A stretch of 64,000 nt of DNA from Hyalangium versicolor (GCF_020103695.1 NZ_JAHXBF010000005.1:372001-436000), one strand, 5' to 3'; positions 7,638-17,102 are shown, counted from the stretch's first letter. A program made the numbers and translations. Notes: a model not told the origin generated them from the letters alone.

Positions 7638-10600
7638 TTGAAGGAATCAGCGACTCGGACACCTGCCCGGTGTTTCCTGGCCACCTGCGCCCGCGTTCTC
7701 GGGGTTACATGGCTCGCAGCGCTTTTGGCGTGCGGGGGTTCAGGGGAGCGCTCCGCGACACCCAAGCCCGAGGGCTATCGCGCAGGGCTTCCGCGTCACA
7801 AGGTGCAGCTCAGCGCGGAGCAGGCGAAGCGGCTCGAACAGTCCGGAGTCAGCGCCACGCTCCTCGGTGACTACGGCTCCTTCAAGGTGATCGAGGTCGA
7901 CGACGCGGCGTTGGAGTCCCTCCCCGAGGGTGCCCAGAGCCGCGACGACCTCAATGATCTGTTGCTCAATGCGGGAGTCATCGACACCGCATCCGCCCAT
8001 GGCCAGTCCTTGCGCGGGATGAGCGTGCCGGTCTTCGGCAAGCGCCTGCACATCGTGCAATTCGCCGGCCCCATCCAGGAAGCGTGGGTCCAGGAGCTCG
8101 AGGCCACCGGCGTCAAACTCATCACCTATATCCCCAACAATGCATACATCGTCCATGGCGATGGGCCCTCGCTGAGCCGGCTGCAGAAACACATCCCCTC
8201 TGCCCGAGCCATCCAATGGAATGGCGACTACCTGAACGACTACAAGCTGGATCCATCCATCCAGACGCGCCAGGTGCCGACCTACGCCATCCAACTCATC
8301 CAGGATGAAGAAGCCAACGGCCCGACGCTGGACCTCATCCGTGCGAGGCAGTCGCGCGATGGGACGATCGGCAAGGCCCTGGGTTATGTGAATGTGGTGG
8401 CGTACCTGACGGTGAAGGATCTCTACGAGATCGCCGCCCGCCCGGACGTGCTCTCCATCCAGCCGCGCTCCGAGCCGCGCAAGCTCGACGAGCGGCAGAA
8501 CATCATCCTCACCGGCCAGTTGACGGGGAACAGCCCCTCGGCACCGGGGTATCTGGCGTGGCTGGCCTCCAAGGGCTTCACCCAGGCGCAGTTCAACGCC
8601 TCGGGGTTCGGCGTGGACCTGACGGACAGTGGCATCGACAACGGCACCACGGCGCCCAGCCACTTCGGCCTCTATGAGGGTGGGAACGTCGGCAGCGCCA
8701 GCCGCATCATCTACAACCGCATCGAAGGTGCTGGCGGTGGCTCGACCCAGGGATGCGATGGCCATGGAGCCCTGAACGCGCACATCATCGCCGGCTACGC
8801 GAACAAGACCGGCGCACCCTTCCAGGACGCGGCGGGCTACTCCTACGGCCTGGGCGTGGCGCCCTTCGTGAAGCTCGGCGGCTCGGTCATCTTCGGACCA
8901 AGCTACACCAGCCCGGTGTATGAGGATCTGCAGTCCCGCGCGTACCGCGATGGCATGCGCATCAGCAGCAACAGTTGGGGCCTCAGCAGCGACACCAACT
9001 ACAGCATCGACAGCCAGCAATATGACTCGCTGGTGCGTGACGCCCAGCAAGCGGGCCATGCCGAGCCCAACGTCCCGGGCAATCAGGAGATGGTGATCGT
9101 GTTCTCGGCCGGCAACGACGGCCCATTCGCGTACACCGTGGTGCCGCCGGGCACCGCCAAGAATGTCATCACCGTGGGGGCGTCCGAGAATGTCCGTCCC
9201 TTTGGCGGTGCGGATACGTGCGGCCTCGCTGACACGGGCGCCGACAGCGCCAACGACATCGCCGACTTCTCTGCTCGCGGCCCGGCCTGGGATGAACGCA
9301 AGAAGCCGGATCTCGTCGCCCCAGGCACACATATCTCCGGAGGCGTGCCCCAGGCCGCCGGCCAACGTGCCAACCCACCCGCCAATCCTCTCGGCCAGAG
9401 GCTCTCGTGCTTCAACGGTGACGAGGTATGCGGCGGACCGGGCGACATCGTCTACCCAGCGGGACAGGAGTGGTACACGGCCTCTTCCGGCACCAGCCAC
9501 TCCGCCCCCGCCGTCTCCGGTGGCGCGGCGCTGGTACGCCAGTCCTTCATCAACCAGGGCATGCCGCCGCCAAGCGCGGCGATGACCAAGGCGTACCTGA
9601 TGAACTCGGCCCGCTACCTGACGGGCGTGGGCGGCAACGACACCTTGTGGTCCACCAGCCAGGGCATGGGGGCGATGGATCTAGGCCGGGCCTTAGACAA
9701 CACCCCACGCCAGGTGGAGGACGAGAGCGCCGCGAACCTCTTTACCTCCACGGGACAGACACGCACCTTCAACGGCGTGATCGCCGATTCCACGCAGCCG
9801 CTCCGAGTCACCCTGGCGTGGACGGATGCGCCAGGTTCCACCACCGGAAACGCGTGGAACAACAACCTGGATCTGGCCGTCACGGTTGGCACGAGCACCT
9901 ACAAGGGCAACGTCTTCACGGGCGCCTCCTCCGTCACGGGCGGCACGGCGGACGACAAGAACAACGTGGAGAGCGTGTTCCTCCCCGCCGGCACCGAGGG
10001 GGCGTACACCGTGACGGTGACGGCGGCGAACATCAACTCGGACGGTGTTCCGGGCAATGCCTCGGCGCTGGACCAGGACTTCGCCCTGGTGGTCTACAAC
10101 TCCTGCTCCACGGCTCCGCCCTCCCCGCCCACCGGGGTCACAGCCACGGCCAACGGCAACAACCGCGTCGACGTGAGCTGGGCGCAGAACGGGGCGGCTT
10201 CCTACAACATCTATCGCGCCACCACCGCGGGCGGTCCGTACACCCGCGTGGGCACCGCGACGGCTCCGCCGTACGCGGACAGCACGGTGTCAGGGAGCAG
10301 CACCTATTACTACGTGGTCCGCGCGGTGCAGTGCACCGAGTCCGCGAAGTCCTCCGAGGTTTCCGTGACGCCGAGTGGCCCTCCGGGCCCGGCCGTCGTC
10401 TACAAGCTGAGCGGGCTGCCTGCCTCGGTCCAGGCAGGCACGGCGGCGCCGTTCACTCTCACCGCGATCGATGCGGTGGGCATCAACGCCACCGGTTACA
10501 ACGGCACGGCAGTCCTTACCAGCTCCGACCCGCAGGCCGTGCTGCCGGCCAGTGTGACGTTCTCCGCGGGCGTGGCAACCGGCGCGGTGTCGTTCCAGAG

Positions 10601-11699
10601 CCTGGGCTCGCAGACGCTCACCGCGACGGACACGTCGAATACGACGCTGACTGGCAGCGGCAGCACCACCGTCACTGTGGGCCCCGCGGCTGCGCTGGTC
10701 TTCCTCACCCAGCCGACCCATACCGTGGCAGGGGCCGCCATCCTGCCATCGGTGCAAGTGGGATTGGTGGACCAGTTCGGCAATGCTGTCTCCACTGGAT
10801 CCCCCAGCATCTCCCTCGCATTGGGAAACAACCCGGGCGGCAGCACTCTGTCCGGCACCACGACGGTGACAGCCATCAACGGTGTCGCCACCTTCAACAA
10901 CCTCTCCCTCAACAAGGTGGGAGCGGGCTACACGCTCGTGGCGAGCAGCCAGGGGTTCGAGGGTGCGACGAGCACGGCCTTCAGCGTCACGGCGGGCGCG
11001 GCCACCAGCTACTCGCTGGCCCTCGTCCCGAGTTCGACGGCGGGTCAGGAGCTCACACTCTCCGCCACGGCTCATGACGCCTACGGAAACCTGGCTGCCG
11101 ACTATGGCGGCACGGTGAAGGTGACCAGCTCCGACACGAAGGCGTCCTTCGCCGCCAACGCGCGGTTCGTCCAAGGCGTGTTCCACGACTTCAAAGTGAC
11201 GTTCAAGTCGCCGGGACTGCAGACGATCACCGTGACGGACTCGGAGAAGAACAGCCTGAGCGCGACGGCCCAGCTCACCATCATGCCGGTGGCTGAGCCG
11301 ACGGCGACAGTGACCGAGCCTGCGGGAGGTACGGTCGTCTCCGGCAACGTCACGGTCTCCGCGACGGGCGCGGTGGCCCAGGGCACGACCCTGGTCAAGC
11401 TCGCCATCCTCGTGGATGGATCGGAGATCGCCAGCAGCTCGGAGACGGTCGTGAAGGGAACCTGGGACAGTTCCAAGGCCGAGCCCGGCTCGCACGTCAT
11501 CACCGCCGTCATCACGGATGGCGCGGGCAACGTGGCCACGTCCACGCCGGTGATCGTCACCACCGAAGCAATCGAGGGCGGCAGTGACGACGAGAGCGGT
11601 TGCGGTTGCGGAGCCACCTCGGGCATGGATGCCAGCATCTACCTGGGGCTGCTTGCCCTGGCGCGGTATGCGCTAGGGCAGCGGCGGGCGAAGGTGTGA
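7638..11699 (+). CDS. Subtilisin-like (S8) lipoprotein protease with Fn3/Ig repeats and MYXO-CTERM-like tail
   Basis: A 1353-residue secreted serine peptidase. An N-terminal signal ends in a lipobox, LLAC at 29-32. After a propeptide-like region comes the S8 domain: Asp330 (DLTDSGID), His376 (CDGHG), oxyanion Asn in SAGNDG, and Ser620 in SSGTSHSAP. Next are a jelly-roll segment (about 690-820), an Fn3 domain (about 825-915) and several Ig-like beta domains (about 920-1310). The tail is GCGCG, a hydrophobic stretch and RRAK, the layout of MYXO-CTERM sorting signals. Such proteins act outside the cell or on its surface, in feeding or processing. The start is a TTG behind GGGGGAAA. It is convergent with the next gene across only two bases. 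Confidence 0.9.
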   Translation: MKESATRTPARCFLATCARVLGVTWLAALLACGGSGERSATPKPEGYRAGLPRHKVQLSAEQAKRLEQSGVSATLLGDYGSFKVIEVDDAALESLPEGAQSRDDLNDLLLNAGVIDTASAHGQSLRGMSVPVFGKRLHIVQFAGPIQEAWVQELEATGVKLITYIPNNAYIVHGDGPSLSRLQKHIPSARAIQWNGDYLNDYKLDPSIQTRQVPTYAIQLIQDEEANGPTLDLIRARQSRDGTIGKALGYVNVVAYLTVKDLYEIAARPDVLSIQPRSEPRKLDERQNIILTGQLTGNSPSAPGYLAWLASKGFTQAQFNASGFGVDLTDSGIDNGTTAPSHFGLYEGGNVGSASRIIYNRIEGAGGGSTQGCDGHGALNAHIIAGYANKTGAPFQDAAGYSYGLGVAPFVKLGGSVIFGPSYTSPVYEDLQSRAYRDGMRISSNSWGLSSDTNYSIDSQQYDSLVRDAQQAGHAEPNVPGNQEMVIVFSAGNDGPFAYTVVPPGTAKNVITVGASENVRPFGGADTCGLADTGADSANDIADFSARGPAWDERKKPDLVAPGTHISGGVPQAAGQRANPPANPLGQRLSCFNGDEVCGGPGDIVYPAGQEWYTASSGTSHSAPAVSGGAALVRQSFINQGMPPPSAAMTKAYLMNSARYLTGVGGNDTLWSTSQGMGAMDLGRALDNTPRQVEDESAANLFTSTGQTRTFNGVIADSTQPLRVTLAWTDAPGSTTGNAWNNNLDLAVTVGTSTYKGNVFTGASSVTGGTADDKNNVESVFLPAGTEGAYTVTVTAANINSDGVPGNASALDQDFALVVYNSCSTAPPSPPTGVTATANGNNRVDVSWAQNGAASYNIYRATTAGGPYTRVGTATAPPYADSTVSGSSTYYYVVRAVQCTESAKSSEVSVTPSGPPGPAVVYKLSGLPASVQAGTAAPFTLTAIDAVGINATGYNGTAVLTSSDPQAVLPASVTFSAGVATGAVSFQSLGSQTLTATDTSNTTLTGSGSTTVTVGPAAALVFLTQPTHTVAGAAILPSVQVGLVDQFGNAVSTGSPSISLALGNNPGGSTLSGTTTVTAINGVATFNNLSLNKVGAGYTLVASSQGFEGATSTAFSVTAGAATSYSLALVPSSTAGQELTLSATAHDAYGNLAADYGGTVKVTSSDTKASFAANARFVQGVFHDFKVTFKSPGLQTITVTDSEKNSLSATAQLTIMPVAEPTATVTEPAGGTVVSGNVTVSATGAVAQGTTLVKLAILVDGSEIASSSETVVKGTWDSSKAEPGSHVITAVITDGAGNVATSTPVIVTTEAIEGGSDDESGCGCGATSGMDASIYLGLLALARYALGQRRAKV

Positions 11700-11701
11700 A
11701 C

Positions 11702-13444
11702 TCAGAACGAGAGCCACTCGGCCGACGAGATCTTGTCTCCGAAGCTGATGTCGTGGAGGTTGATCGAACCGGTGCCGGTCAGCTCCTTCGAGGCGCCACC
11801 AAAGTTCGAGTTCTCGTAGAGCCGGACCCGGTGCCCCGGTGGAATGCAGAACCGCACCGAGGAGATCTTGTCGTTCAGCCCATCGACGGAGCCGAAGTTC
11901 GCCCAGTTCTTCGAGAAGCGATCGGGATAGTCATAGATGAAGCCCCGGTCCGAAAAGTCGGAGTCATCGTAGAAGTCCACGAAGGCCTGGTTGATGTCAT
12001 CACCGCAGGCGGCGTTGGGGAAGATGCCGCGATACTCGATCATCTTGACCGAACCGCCCGGTCCATCGTCCGCTTGCTCTGCGACATAGAGCAGCAGGTT
12101 GTGGTCCCTGTCGACGAAGGCGCCGCCCGCAGCACCGAAGTTGCACTGCCGGGCGCCGTCGTTGCTGCAATAGAAATGCTTGGAGGCGACGTGCTGGAAC
12201 GTCACGCTGCCGGCGAGAGACACCGAGTAGAGGTGGGCGAAATCCTCGTCGAACGCCCCCCACCCGAGTCCGCCAATCAGCGTGCCGATCATGAACAGCT
12301 GGCCATTCGAGCAGTCGGTGATGAAGTTGAGGTTCTGGAACGAGCCCCAATGCCCCGAGGGCACCTCCGTGTCCTGCCACACATCATACGGCTCCCAGCC
12401 GGTGGTCAGGATGTTGGTGCCGGTCGAGAGGAAGAACTCGAGCGTCTTCGCATCCCACTGCCCGAGCACGAGCATGAAGCGCCCATCCGCCAGTTTCGTC
12501 AGGGAGGCCGTCCCCGCGGCGGTGCTCGCGCCCTCGACGGTGCTCAGCTTCACGGGAGCGGTGGGTGAGCTGAAGTCATAGAGCACGACCTTGCCGTTGC
12601 CCGGGCCCTCCTCCATGGGCAGGGCCACGATGTTGCCAATGGCCTGCATTCCGCCGCCGTGCGCATACCCGTCATCGAGGGGCAGCGCGGCCGCCGCGTA
12701 ATCCAGCACGAGGGGAGTCGTGTCCTCCGGCTCGTTGATGGACGTCGAGAGCCGGTTGGAGCGGAAGCGCCGGCCCGTGGTGGTACGGGACCCCATGTAC
12801 ACCGTATGGGCCACGTTGCCATTCGCGCCGCGGTCATCCCGCTTGGAGACCACGAGGTAGCGGCCAAAACCGGCCGTCAGCCGCTGGATCCCCTCCCAGT
12901 GGTTGCTGGAGGGGTACGCCACGTTGAACGAGCCGCTGACCGGAGGGTTGAACCCCAGAACCTCGCCATGGTCCCGCATGTTGTTGAACGTCGAGACGAC
13001 GTCGTTGACGCACAGGTTGCAGTCGAGGCTTCCCCAAGTACACCCTGTGTAGCCCGCCAGCGCCGTCTTGCACCCGAGCAAGGGGTTGGAGTCTCCAGGC
13101 CCGGTGTTGATGGCGTAGACACAGACCTGCCCGTTGCCCACCGGCCAGTCGATGCGCACATGGAAGCCGTGGGAGTCACCGTAGCCGGGATAGGCCGCCC
13201 CGACATCAGGCCGATAGACATTGGCCGTCGCCGCGGTCAGGTAACTGCCGTTGACGTACAGGTGCACGTCGATGGACGCACTCGTGTTCGGATCGAGCGT
13301 CCATCCCCGGATGACCAGATTCGGTGACTGACTGGTATCCCAAAGGATTTCATCGACCACACCGATCGGATTGTTGGCCAGCGCAGGCAGCGCGGCCAAC
13401 GCCGCGACAACAGTCACGACCTTTGCAAACGCATTGAGTCTCAC
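11702..13444 (-). CDS. Secreted protein with C-terminal beta-gamma crystallin domain
   Basis: A 580-residue exported protein with a clean signal peptide (cleavage near ALPALA/NNP, residue 23). Residues about 25-115 form a beta domain with IRGWTLDPN, seen in secreted cell-surface proteins. The middle 400 residues are beta-rich with several Cys pairs (CTWGSLDCNLC) and no family I can name. The last 100 residues are a beta-gamma crystallin domain: two Greek-key motifs, each carrying the calcium signature NDKISS or GDKISS, separated by VRFCIPPGHRVRLYENSNFGG. Myxobacterial protein S, a spore-coat protein, uses the same fold and calcium motif. A role in the extracellular matrix or spore coat is inference. 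Confidence 0.8.
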   Translation of the reverse strand: MRLNAFAKVVTVVAALAALPALANNPIGVVDEILWDTSQSPNLVIRGWTLDPNTSASIDVHLYVNGSYLTAATANVYRPDVGAAYPGYGDSHGFHVRIDWPVGNGQVCVYAINTGPGDSNPLLGCKTALAGYTGCTWGSLDCNLCVNDVVSTFNNMRDHGEVLGFNPPVSGSFNVAYPSSNHWEGIQRLTAGFGRYLVVSKRDDRGANGNVAHTVYMGSRTTTGRRFRSNRLSTSINEPEDTTPLVLDYAAAALPLDDGYAHGGGMQAIGNIVALPMEEGPGNGKVVLYDFSSPTAPVKLSTVEGASTAAGTASLTKLADGRFMLVLGQWDAKTLEFFLSTGTNILTTGWEPYDVWQDTEVPSGHWGSFQNLNFITDCSNGQLFMIGTLIGGLGWGAFDEDFAHLYSVSLAGSVTFQHVASKHFYCSNDGARQCNFGAAGGAFVDRDHNLLLYVAEQADDGPGGSVKMIEYRGIFPNAACGDDINQAFVDFYDDSDFSDRGFIYDYPDRFSKNWANFGSVDGLNDKISSVRFCIPPGHRVRLYENSNFGGASKELTGTGSINLHDISFGDKISSAEWLSF

Positions 13445-13495
13445 ATCATCCTCTGACGGCAGGCGGGTTCTCCCCGCGAGTTGGAAGGTCAGGCT

Positions 13496-14746
13496 TCAGG
13501 CCATTTCCTGGCGCCGACGCAGGAACAGCAGCGTGCCGGCCACGATCACGAAGGCCAGGGCGGATACCGCGAGAGACACGTGGGTGTTGGTGATGCTCCC
13601 GAGGAGCCCCACCGTGACACCGCTGAAGGTCCTCAGGCCGGAGGCCGACATGCTGAAGAGACCCAGCACCCGGCCGCGGATGGAGTCCGGCGCATTCAAC
13701 TGCACGAGCGCCTGGGTCATGCTGCTGAAGGAGAGCTCGAAGAATCCGGCCAGGAAGAGCACGAAGATCGCCACCGGGTACACCCGCATGAACGAGAACG
13801 TGAAGAGCGAGCACCCCCACAGCAAGGCAATCTTCAGCGCGGAAGCGGGCGCCGTCGGCAGCCAGCTTCCGCGCGTCTCGAGCAGGATGCCCGCGAGCAG
13901 GGCCCCGGCCGCATCTGCTCCCAGCAGCAGCGTATAGGCCGTGCCCGGGTCTCCGTGGCCCAGATCCTGGGCGAAGCCCGGCATCTGCGCCTGATAGCTG
14001 TTGCCGATGAAGAAGGACGCCGCCCCCGCGAGCAGCACCATGGCCGCGACCACGGGCATCCCTCTCACGTCACGGATCGTCTGGATGATGTCAGCCAGGC
14101 CTCGCACGGCCCGCTTGGGGCCCGTTGCCACCCCCCGGAAGTGCCTGCCATAGGGCGCGCTCACCAGCCAGATCACCAGGGGCAGATAGAACACCGTGTT
14201 GAGGAAGATGCCCCGGGTCGGTCCGAGCACCTGCATGATGATGCTGCCCACACCGGGGCCCACCAGGACTCCCAGGTACCGGGCCGTCGCGTTCAACCGC
14301 ACCGCGCTGGCCAGGGAGGCGGGGCCCACAATGTCATAGAGCAGCATCTGGCTGGAGGTGCCCCACAGGACGCCCGCGCAGCCATGGATCGTGAGGAGCA
14401 CCATCGCGTGCCAGAGCTGCAACGAGTCCGTGACGAAGAAGTATCCCCATCCCACGGAGGCGGTGATGAAGAGCACCATGCCGCACTGGATGAGGCGCCT
14501 GGAATCGAACCGGTCATTGAGCGCGCCTACCGGCACCGAGAACGCCAGGAACGGCAACCAGTGGGACACCACCGCGAACCCGCCCAGCGCGGCCGAGTGG
14601 AATTTCTGGAATGCCACCCAGTAGCTGATCACGTGCTCGATGTTGTCGGCCATCATCGCCAACATGAACGTGAGCAGGAAGGTTCGATAACCCGGGATGC
14701 GAAGTGCGCTCGAAGGAGCAGGCGCTGTGGGTGCTGCGGAGGTCAT
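13496..14746 (-). CDS. MFS transporter, MFS_3/EntS-like exporter
   Basis: A 416-residue inner-membrane protein with about 12 hydrophobic segments. VPVGALNDRFDSRRLIQ in the TM2-3 loop and NATARYLGVLVGPGVGSII in the middle match the MFS_3 group that includes EntS-type exporters of siderophores and drugs. The ATG at 14746 was chosen because translation upstream of it reads as non-protein, and the MTSAAPTAPAPSSALR start leads straight into TM1. It is encoded alone, back to back with the deaminase gene. Nothing nearby makes a siderophore or antibiotic, so the substrate is unknown. Confidence 0.87.
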   Translation of the reverse strand: MTSAAPTAPAPSSALRIPGYRTFLLTFMLAMMADNIEHVISYWVAFQKFHSAALGGFAVVSHWLPFLAFSVPVGALNDRFDSRRLIQCGMVLFITASVGWGYFFVTDSLQLWHAMVLLTIHGCAGVLWGTSSQMLLYDIVGPASLASAVRLNATARYLGVLVGPGVGSIIMQVLGPTRGIFLNTVFYLPLVIWLVSAPYGRHFRGVATGPKRAVRGLADIIQTIRDVRGMPVVAAMVLLAGAASFFIGNSYQAQMPGFAQDLGHGDPGTAYTLLLGADAAGALLAGILLETRGSWLPTAPASALKIALLWGCSLFTFSFMRVYPVAIFVLFLAGFFELSFSSMTQALVQLNAPDSIRGRVLGLFSMSASGLRTFSGVTVGLLGSITNTHVSLAVSALAFVIVAGTLLFLRRRQEMA

Positions 14747-14860
14747 GGGGGTCACGCACAGGAGAGCGAAAGAGGGGCACTTTACATCAGGCCTCCTCAC
14801 ATCGCAGAAGGGCCATGTCCGGCACGAAAGCCCGGACACAGCCATCGAGCAGGAGCCCTC

Positions 14861-15478
14861 ATGAACGCCCCTTCCCCCTTCGCAACCCGCGTGACCGCGC
14901 AACTCCCCGACTGGCTCGTGAAAGAACTGCCCAGGTACAACGTGCCCTTACCCACCGCAGAAGATCGTGTCCGCCTCGTCAACGCGCTCGCGGCGCGCAA
15001 TTACAAGGAAGGCAATGGTGGGCCGTTCGCGGCGCTCGTCGTCGAGCACTCCACAGGTGAAATCCTTTCACTTGGCGTGAATGTTGTCTTGAGTTCGTGC
15101 CTTTCCTCCGTGCACGCGGAGGTCATGGCGCTTTCGCTTGCACAGACGCGTCTGGGGGCCTGGGATCTGGGCGCAGCGGGTGGGCGCGAGCTCGAACTCG
15201 TCGTCAATTGGCGCCCTTGCACGATGTGCTATGGCGCGCTCGTCTGGTCAGGCGTCAAGCACCTGCTCCTCGCTGGTGACGGCCCTGAGTGCGAAGCACT
15301 CACGGGCTTCGACGAAGGCCCCATGCCCTCGGATTGGAGAGCGGAGCTCAAGGGCCGTGGCATTAGCGTTACCTCGGGAGTGCTGCGCGATGAGGCGATT
15401 GCCGTCTTCGCCGAGTACGGCCGCTCTGGCGCGATCGTCTATAACGCTCGCGGAACGGGCTCACGCCGACAGGATTGA
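14861..15478 (+). CDS. Nucleoside/cytidine deaminase-like zinc enzyme
   Basis: A 205-residue soluble enzyme of the cytidine-deaminase fold. The zinc site is complete: His85 and the catalytic Glu87 in VHAEVMAL, and Cys120 and Cys123 in RPCTMCYG. The single HAE and PCxxC pair is the pattern of the guanine deaminase, tRNA adenosine deaminase and CMP deaminase group. It would hydrolyse an amino group on a base or nucleoside. The length, longer than TadA, and the N-terminal helix fit stand-alone metabolic deaminases. The ATG follows AGGAG at six bases. The exact substrate cannot be read from the sequence, and no purine or pyrimidine salvage gene sits next to it. Confidence 0.85.
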   Translation: MNAPSPFATRVTAQLPDWLVKELPRYNVPLPTAEDRVRLVNALAARNYKEGNGGPFAALVVEHSTGEILSLGVNVVLSSCLSSVHAEVMALSLAQTRLGAWDLGAAGGRELELVVNWRPCTMCYGALVWSGVKHLLLAGDGPECEALTGFDEGPMPSDWRAELKGRGISVTSGVLRDEAIAVFAEYGRSGAIVYNARGTGSRRQD

Positions 15479-15683
15479 GCGGCTCTCACTTTCTTAGCAA
15501 GTCCATGCAATCCCTGACGCAGCGCGCGTTGGGCTTGCAGCCTTGCGATCGTCCCAGGCTCGAAGATTCCACCTATAAAGGATTGCTGGTTTTCCTTGTT
15601 CTGAGTTGCCATTGGGGAAACCTTCATGTTAGGGATCCGCCCGGCCTCTGGCCAAACACCAAACAGACCTAGGAGTCGTGCGA

Positions 15684-16259
15684 ATGACGAGGAACGTGAA
15701 GCGTTTCCTGGCCCTCCCCCTGCTTGCCCTTACGCCCGTGGTTGCGGTTGCCGCGGAGCCCGCCGCGAATGACTTCGTCTCCAAGCGGTCGGAGTTCACC
15801 CCTCTCCGCCCCGCTGAGACGGTGGAGCTGCAGGTGATGAAGGGCGAGGGACGGCCTGCTCAGATGCTGGCGGACGTCGCGGAGACCTTCTACATCGGGA
15901 ACTGGACGGGCGTGGTCACCTACGCGGGAGGAAGCCTGACGGGCTCCAGCGTGCCGTTCCCGCTGCCCAACCCCCTCAACTTCACCACGCCGTATACCTA
16001 TTCGGGCGCGGCCCAGGCGCTCGTACCGGCCCTCACCCCGTGGACCCAGACGTTTGGCTATACCACCAACCCGGCCGACCCCTATGGGCAGGCGAAGACC
16101 TGCATCTGGACTGTCAGTGTCACCGTCACCGGCGGTGTCTGTTCGGGGAGTGTGAGCGTGACCGCGTACGGCGCGCAAGGCGGGCTGTGCTTCATCGACA
16201 CCGGCTCGTCCATCGATCCTGCCTCGTGCCAGGCTGTCGTGGGCGTTGGCCTCCAGTGA
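15684..16259 (+). CDS. Small secreted protein, function unknown
   Basis: A 191-residue exported protein. The signal peptide is about residues 1-24 (KRFLALPLLALTPVVAVAA), followed by a polar stretch and a Thr/Gly/Ser/Tyr-rich beta region with three Cys near the end (CIW, GGVCSG, GLCFID) that could form disulfides. ATG at 15684 is chosen over GTG 15678 because AGGAG at 15671-15675 gives a spacing of eight bases rather than two. I do not recognise the family. It stands alone between two terminator-like regions; the 205 bases upstream hold no gene I can support. Confidence 0.7.
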   Translation: MTRNVKRFLALPLLALTPVVAVAAEPAANDFVSKRSEFTPLRPAETVELQVMKGEGRPAQMLADVAETFYIGNWTGVVTYAGGSLTGSSVPFPLPNPLNFTTPYTYSGAAQALVPALTPWTQTFGYTTNPADPYGQAKTCIWTVSVTVTGGVCSGSVSVTAYGAQGGLCFIDTGSSIDPASCQAVVGVGLQ

Positions 16260-16292
16260 TCTGAGGCAGCGTCTGCCTTTCCCTTGACGCAC

Positions 16293-16322
16293 ACCATGGT
16301 GGGAGCCCGCTCCCACCGTGGT
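16293..16322. terminator. Strong bidirectional hairpin between convergent genes
   Basis: ACCATGGTGGGAGC at 16293-16306 pairs with GCTCCCACCGTGGT at 16309-16322 along 14 positions, with a single T-G wobble. It lies in the 102-base gap between two convergent stop codons, the expected place for a shared terminator. No clear T-tract follows on either strand. Confidence 0.6.
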
Positions 16323-16361
16323 TGTCATTGCGGGCTTCCACCTCAACCAGACGCCGTCGGA

Positions 16362-17027
16362 TCAAGGCTTCGGCGGGTTGAAGAGCTCGCGAATCCGCTC
16401 GAGCCACTCCTTGCGGGTGAGGCTCCGCGCAAGCGCGTCCGGGATGTTCTTCGCAGCCAGGTTCCGCAGGTATTCGGGGATCTGCTCCCGGTCCTCGGGT
16501 GACAGGTAAAGGATGAGAGATATCCAGTCGAACGGGCATCCGAATTCCTCTCCAATCGCTGCGAGCTCTTCGAACTCGGAGAGGCTCAGCGTTGGAGCTT
16601 TGTCCGTATGGATGATGCGGTCACAGAGGGTCTCGAAGGCAATGACTCGCTCTCCGTACTCCACGAATTCGCGAACATCCTCGAGCCCCTGCACGCGATC
16701 CTCGAGCTCATCGCAGAGTTCGAGCAACTGTGAGGTCCGCCGCTCATGGCGAGCGCTCTGGAGGTTCGACGATTCGAACCGGAACGTGAGATCGGGCCCC
16801 CGCGTCTGGGGCTGCCATCCCTGGGAGAGCGCGTGAAGGATGGCCTCACGGACTACCCACGGGGAGATGACCTGGCCGTGATCGACCCAGGTCACCATGC
16901 GCTGACCGGGCGAGTCCGCATCCTCGACCACGATGCCCAGCCCCGGCTCGTCAGCCGACGTGACCCGCCAGCGATACCGCACGCCCTCGACCGTCAACAA
17001 CCGGGTTCCTTTTTTCGCGAGCCCCAT
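16362..17027 (-). CDS. Uncharacterised protein, C-terminal half MafI-like
   Basis: A 221-residue soluble protein. The first 90 residues are beta-rich (RLLTVEGVRYRWRVTSADEPG, a WVDHG turn, then GPDLTFRF). From about residue 95 it is all helical and acidic: LLELCDELEDRVQGLEDV, then GERVIAFETLCDRI and LSLSEFEELAAIGEEFG. This helical layout, with an F/A-xETLCD helix followed by a Pro/Thr turn and LxxIG, recalls MafI-type immunity proteins. The resemblance is by eye only. The end (LARSLTRKEWLERIRELF) looks like another helix. There is no toxin gene beside it, so an immunity role is speculative. The ATG has GGGAAAGGGA in front. Confidence 0.65.
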   Translation of the reverse strand: MGLAKKGTRLLTVEGVRYRWRVTSADEPGLGIVVEDADSPGQRMVTWVDHGQVISPWVVREAILHALSQGWQPQTRGPDLTFRFESSNLQSARHERRTSQLLELCDELEDRVQGLEDVREFVEYGERVIAFETLCDRIIHTDKAPTLSLSEFEELAAIGEEFGCPFDWISLILYLSPEDREQIPEYLRNLAAKNIPDALARSLTRKEWLERIRELFNPPKP

Positions 17028-17102
17028 GCCGTCCCTTTCCCATCGGCGTCCGTGCTCACACGGTAGACTCCTGAACCTCCCATCCTACCCGGAGGTCCAG
17101 CC

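Noticed and set aside
14500..14520. tRNA T-loop-like string (GGTTCGATTCC on the minus strand)
   Set aside because: It codes for the conserved RFDSRR loop of the MFS exporter, and no acceptor or anticodon stem surrounds it.
13481..14860. In-frame extension upstream of the deaminase
   Set aside because: It runs antisense to the MFS exporter and reads as low-complexity charged sequence; the ATG at 14861 has a proper ribosome site.
15439..15627. Short minus-strand frame after the deaminase gene
   Set aside because: No ribosome site, no recognisable content, and it overlaps the end of the deaminase gene.
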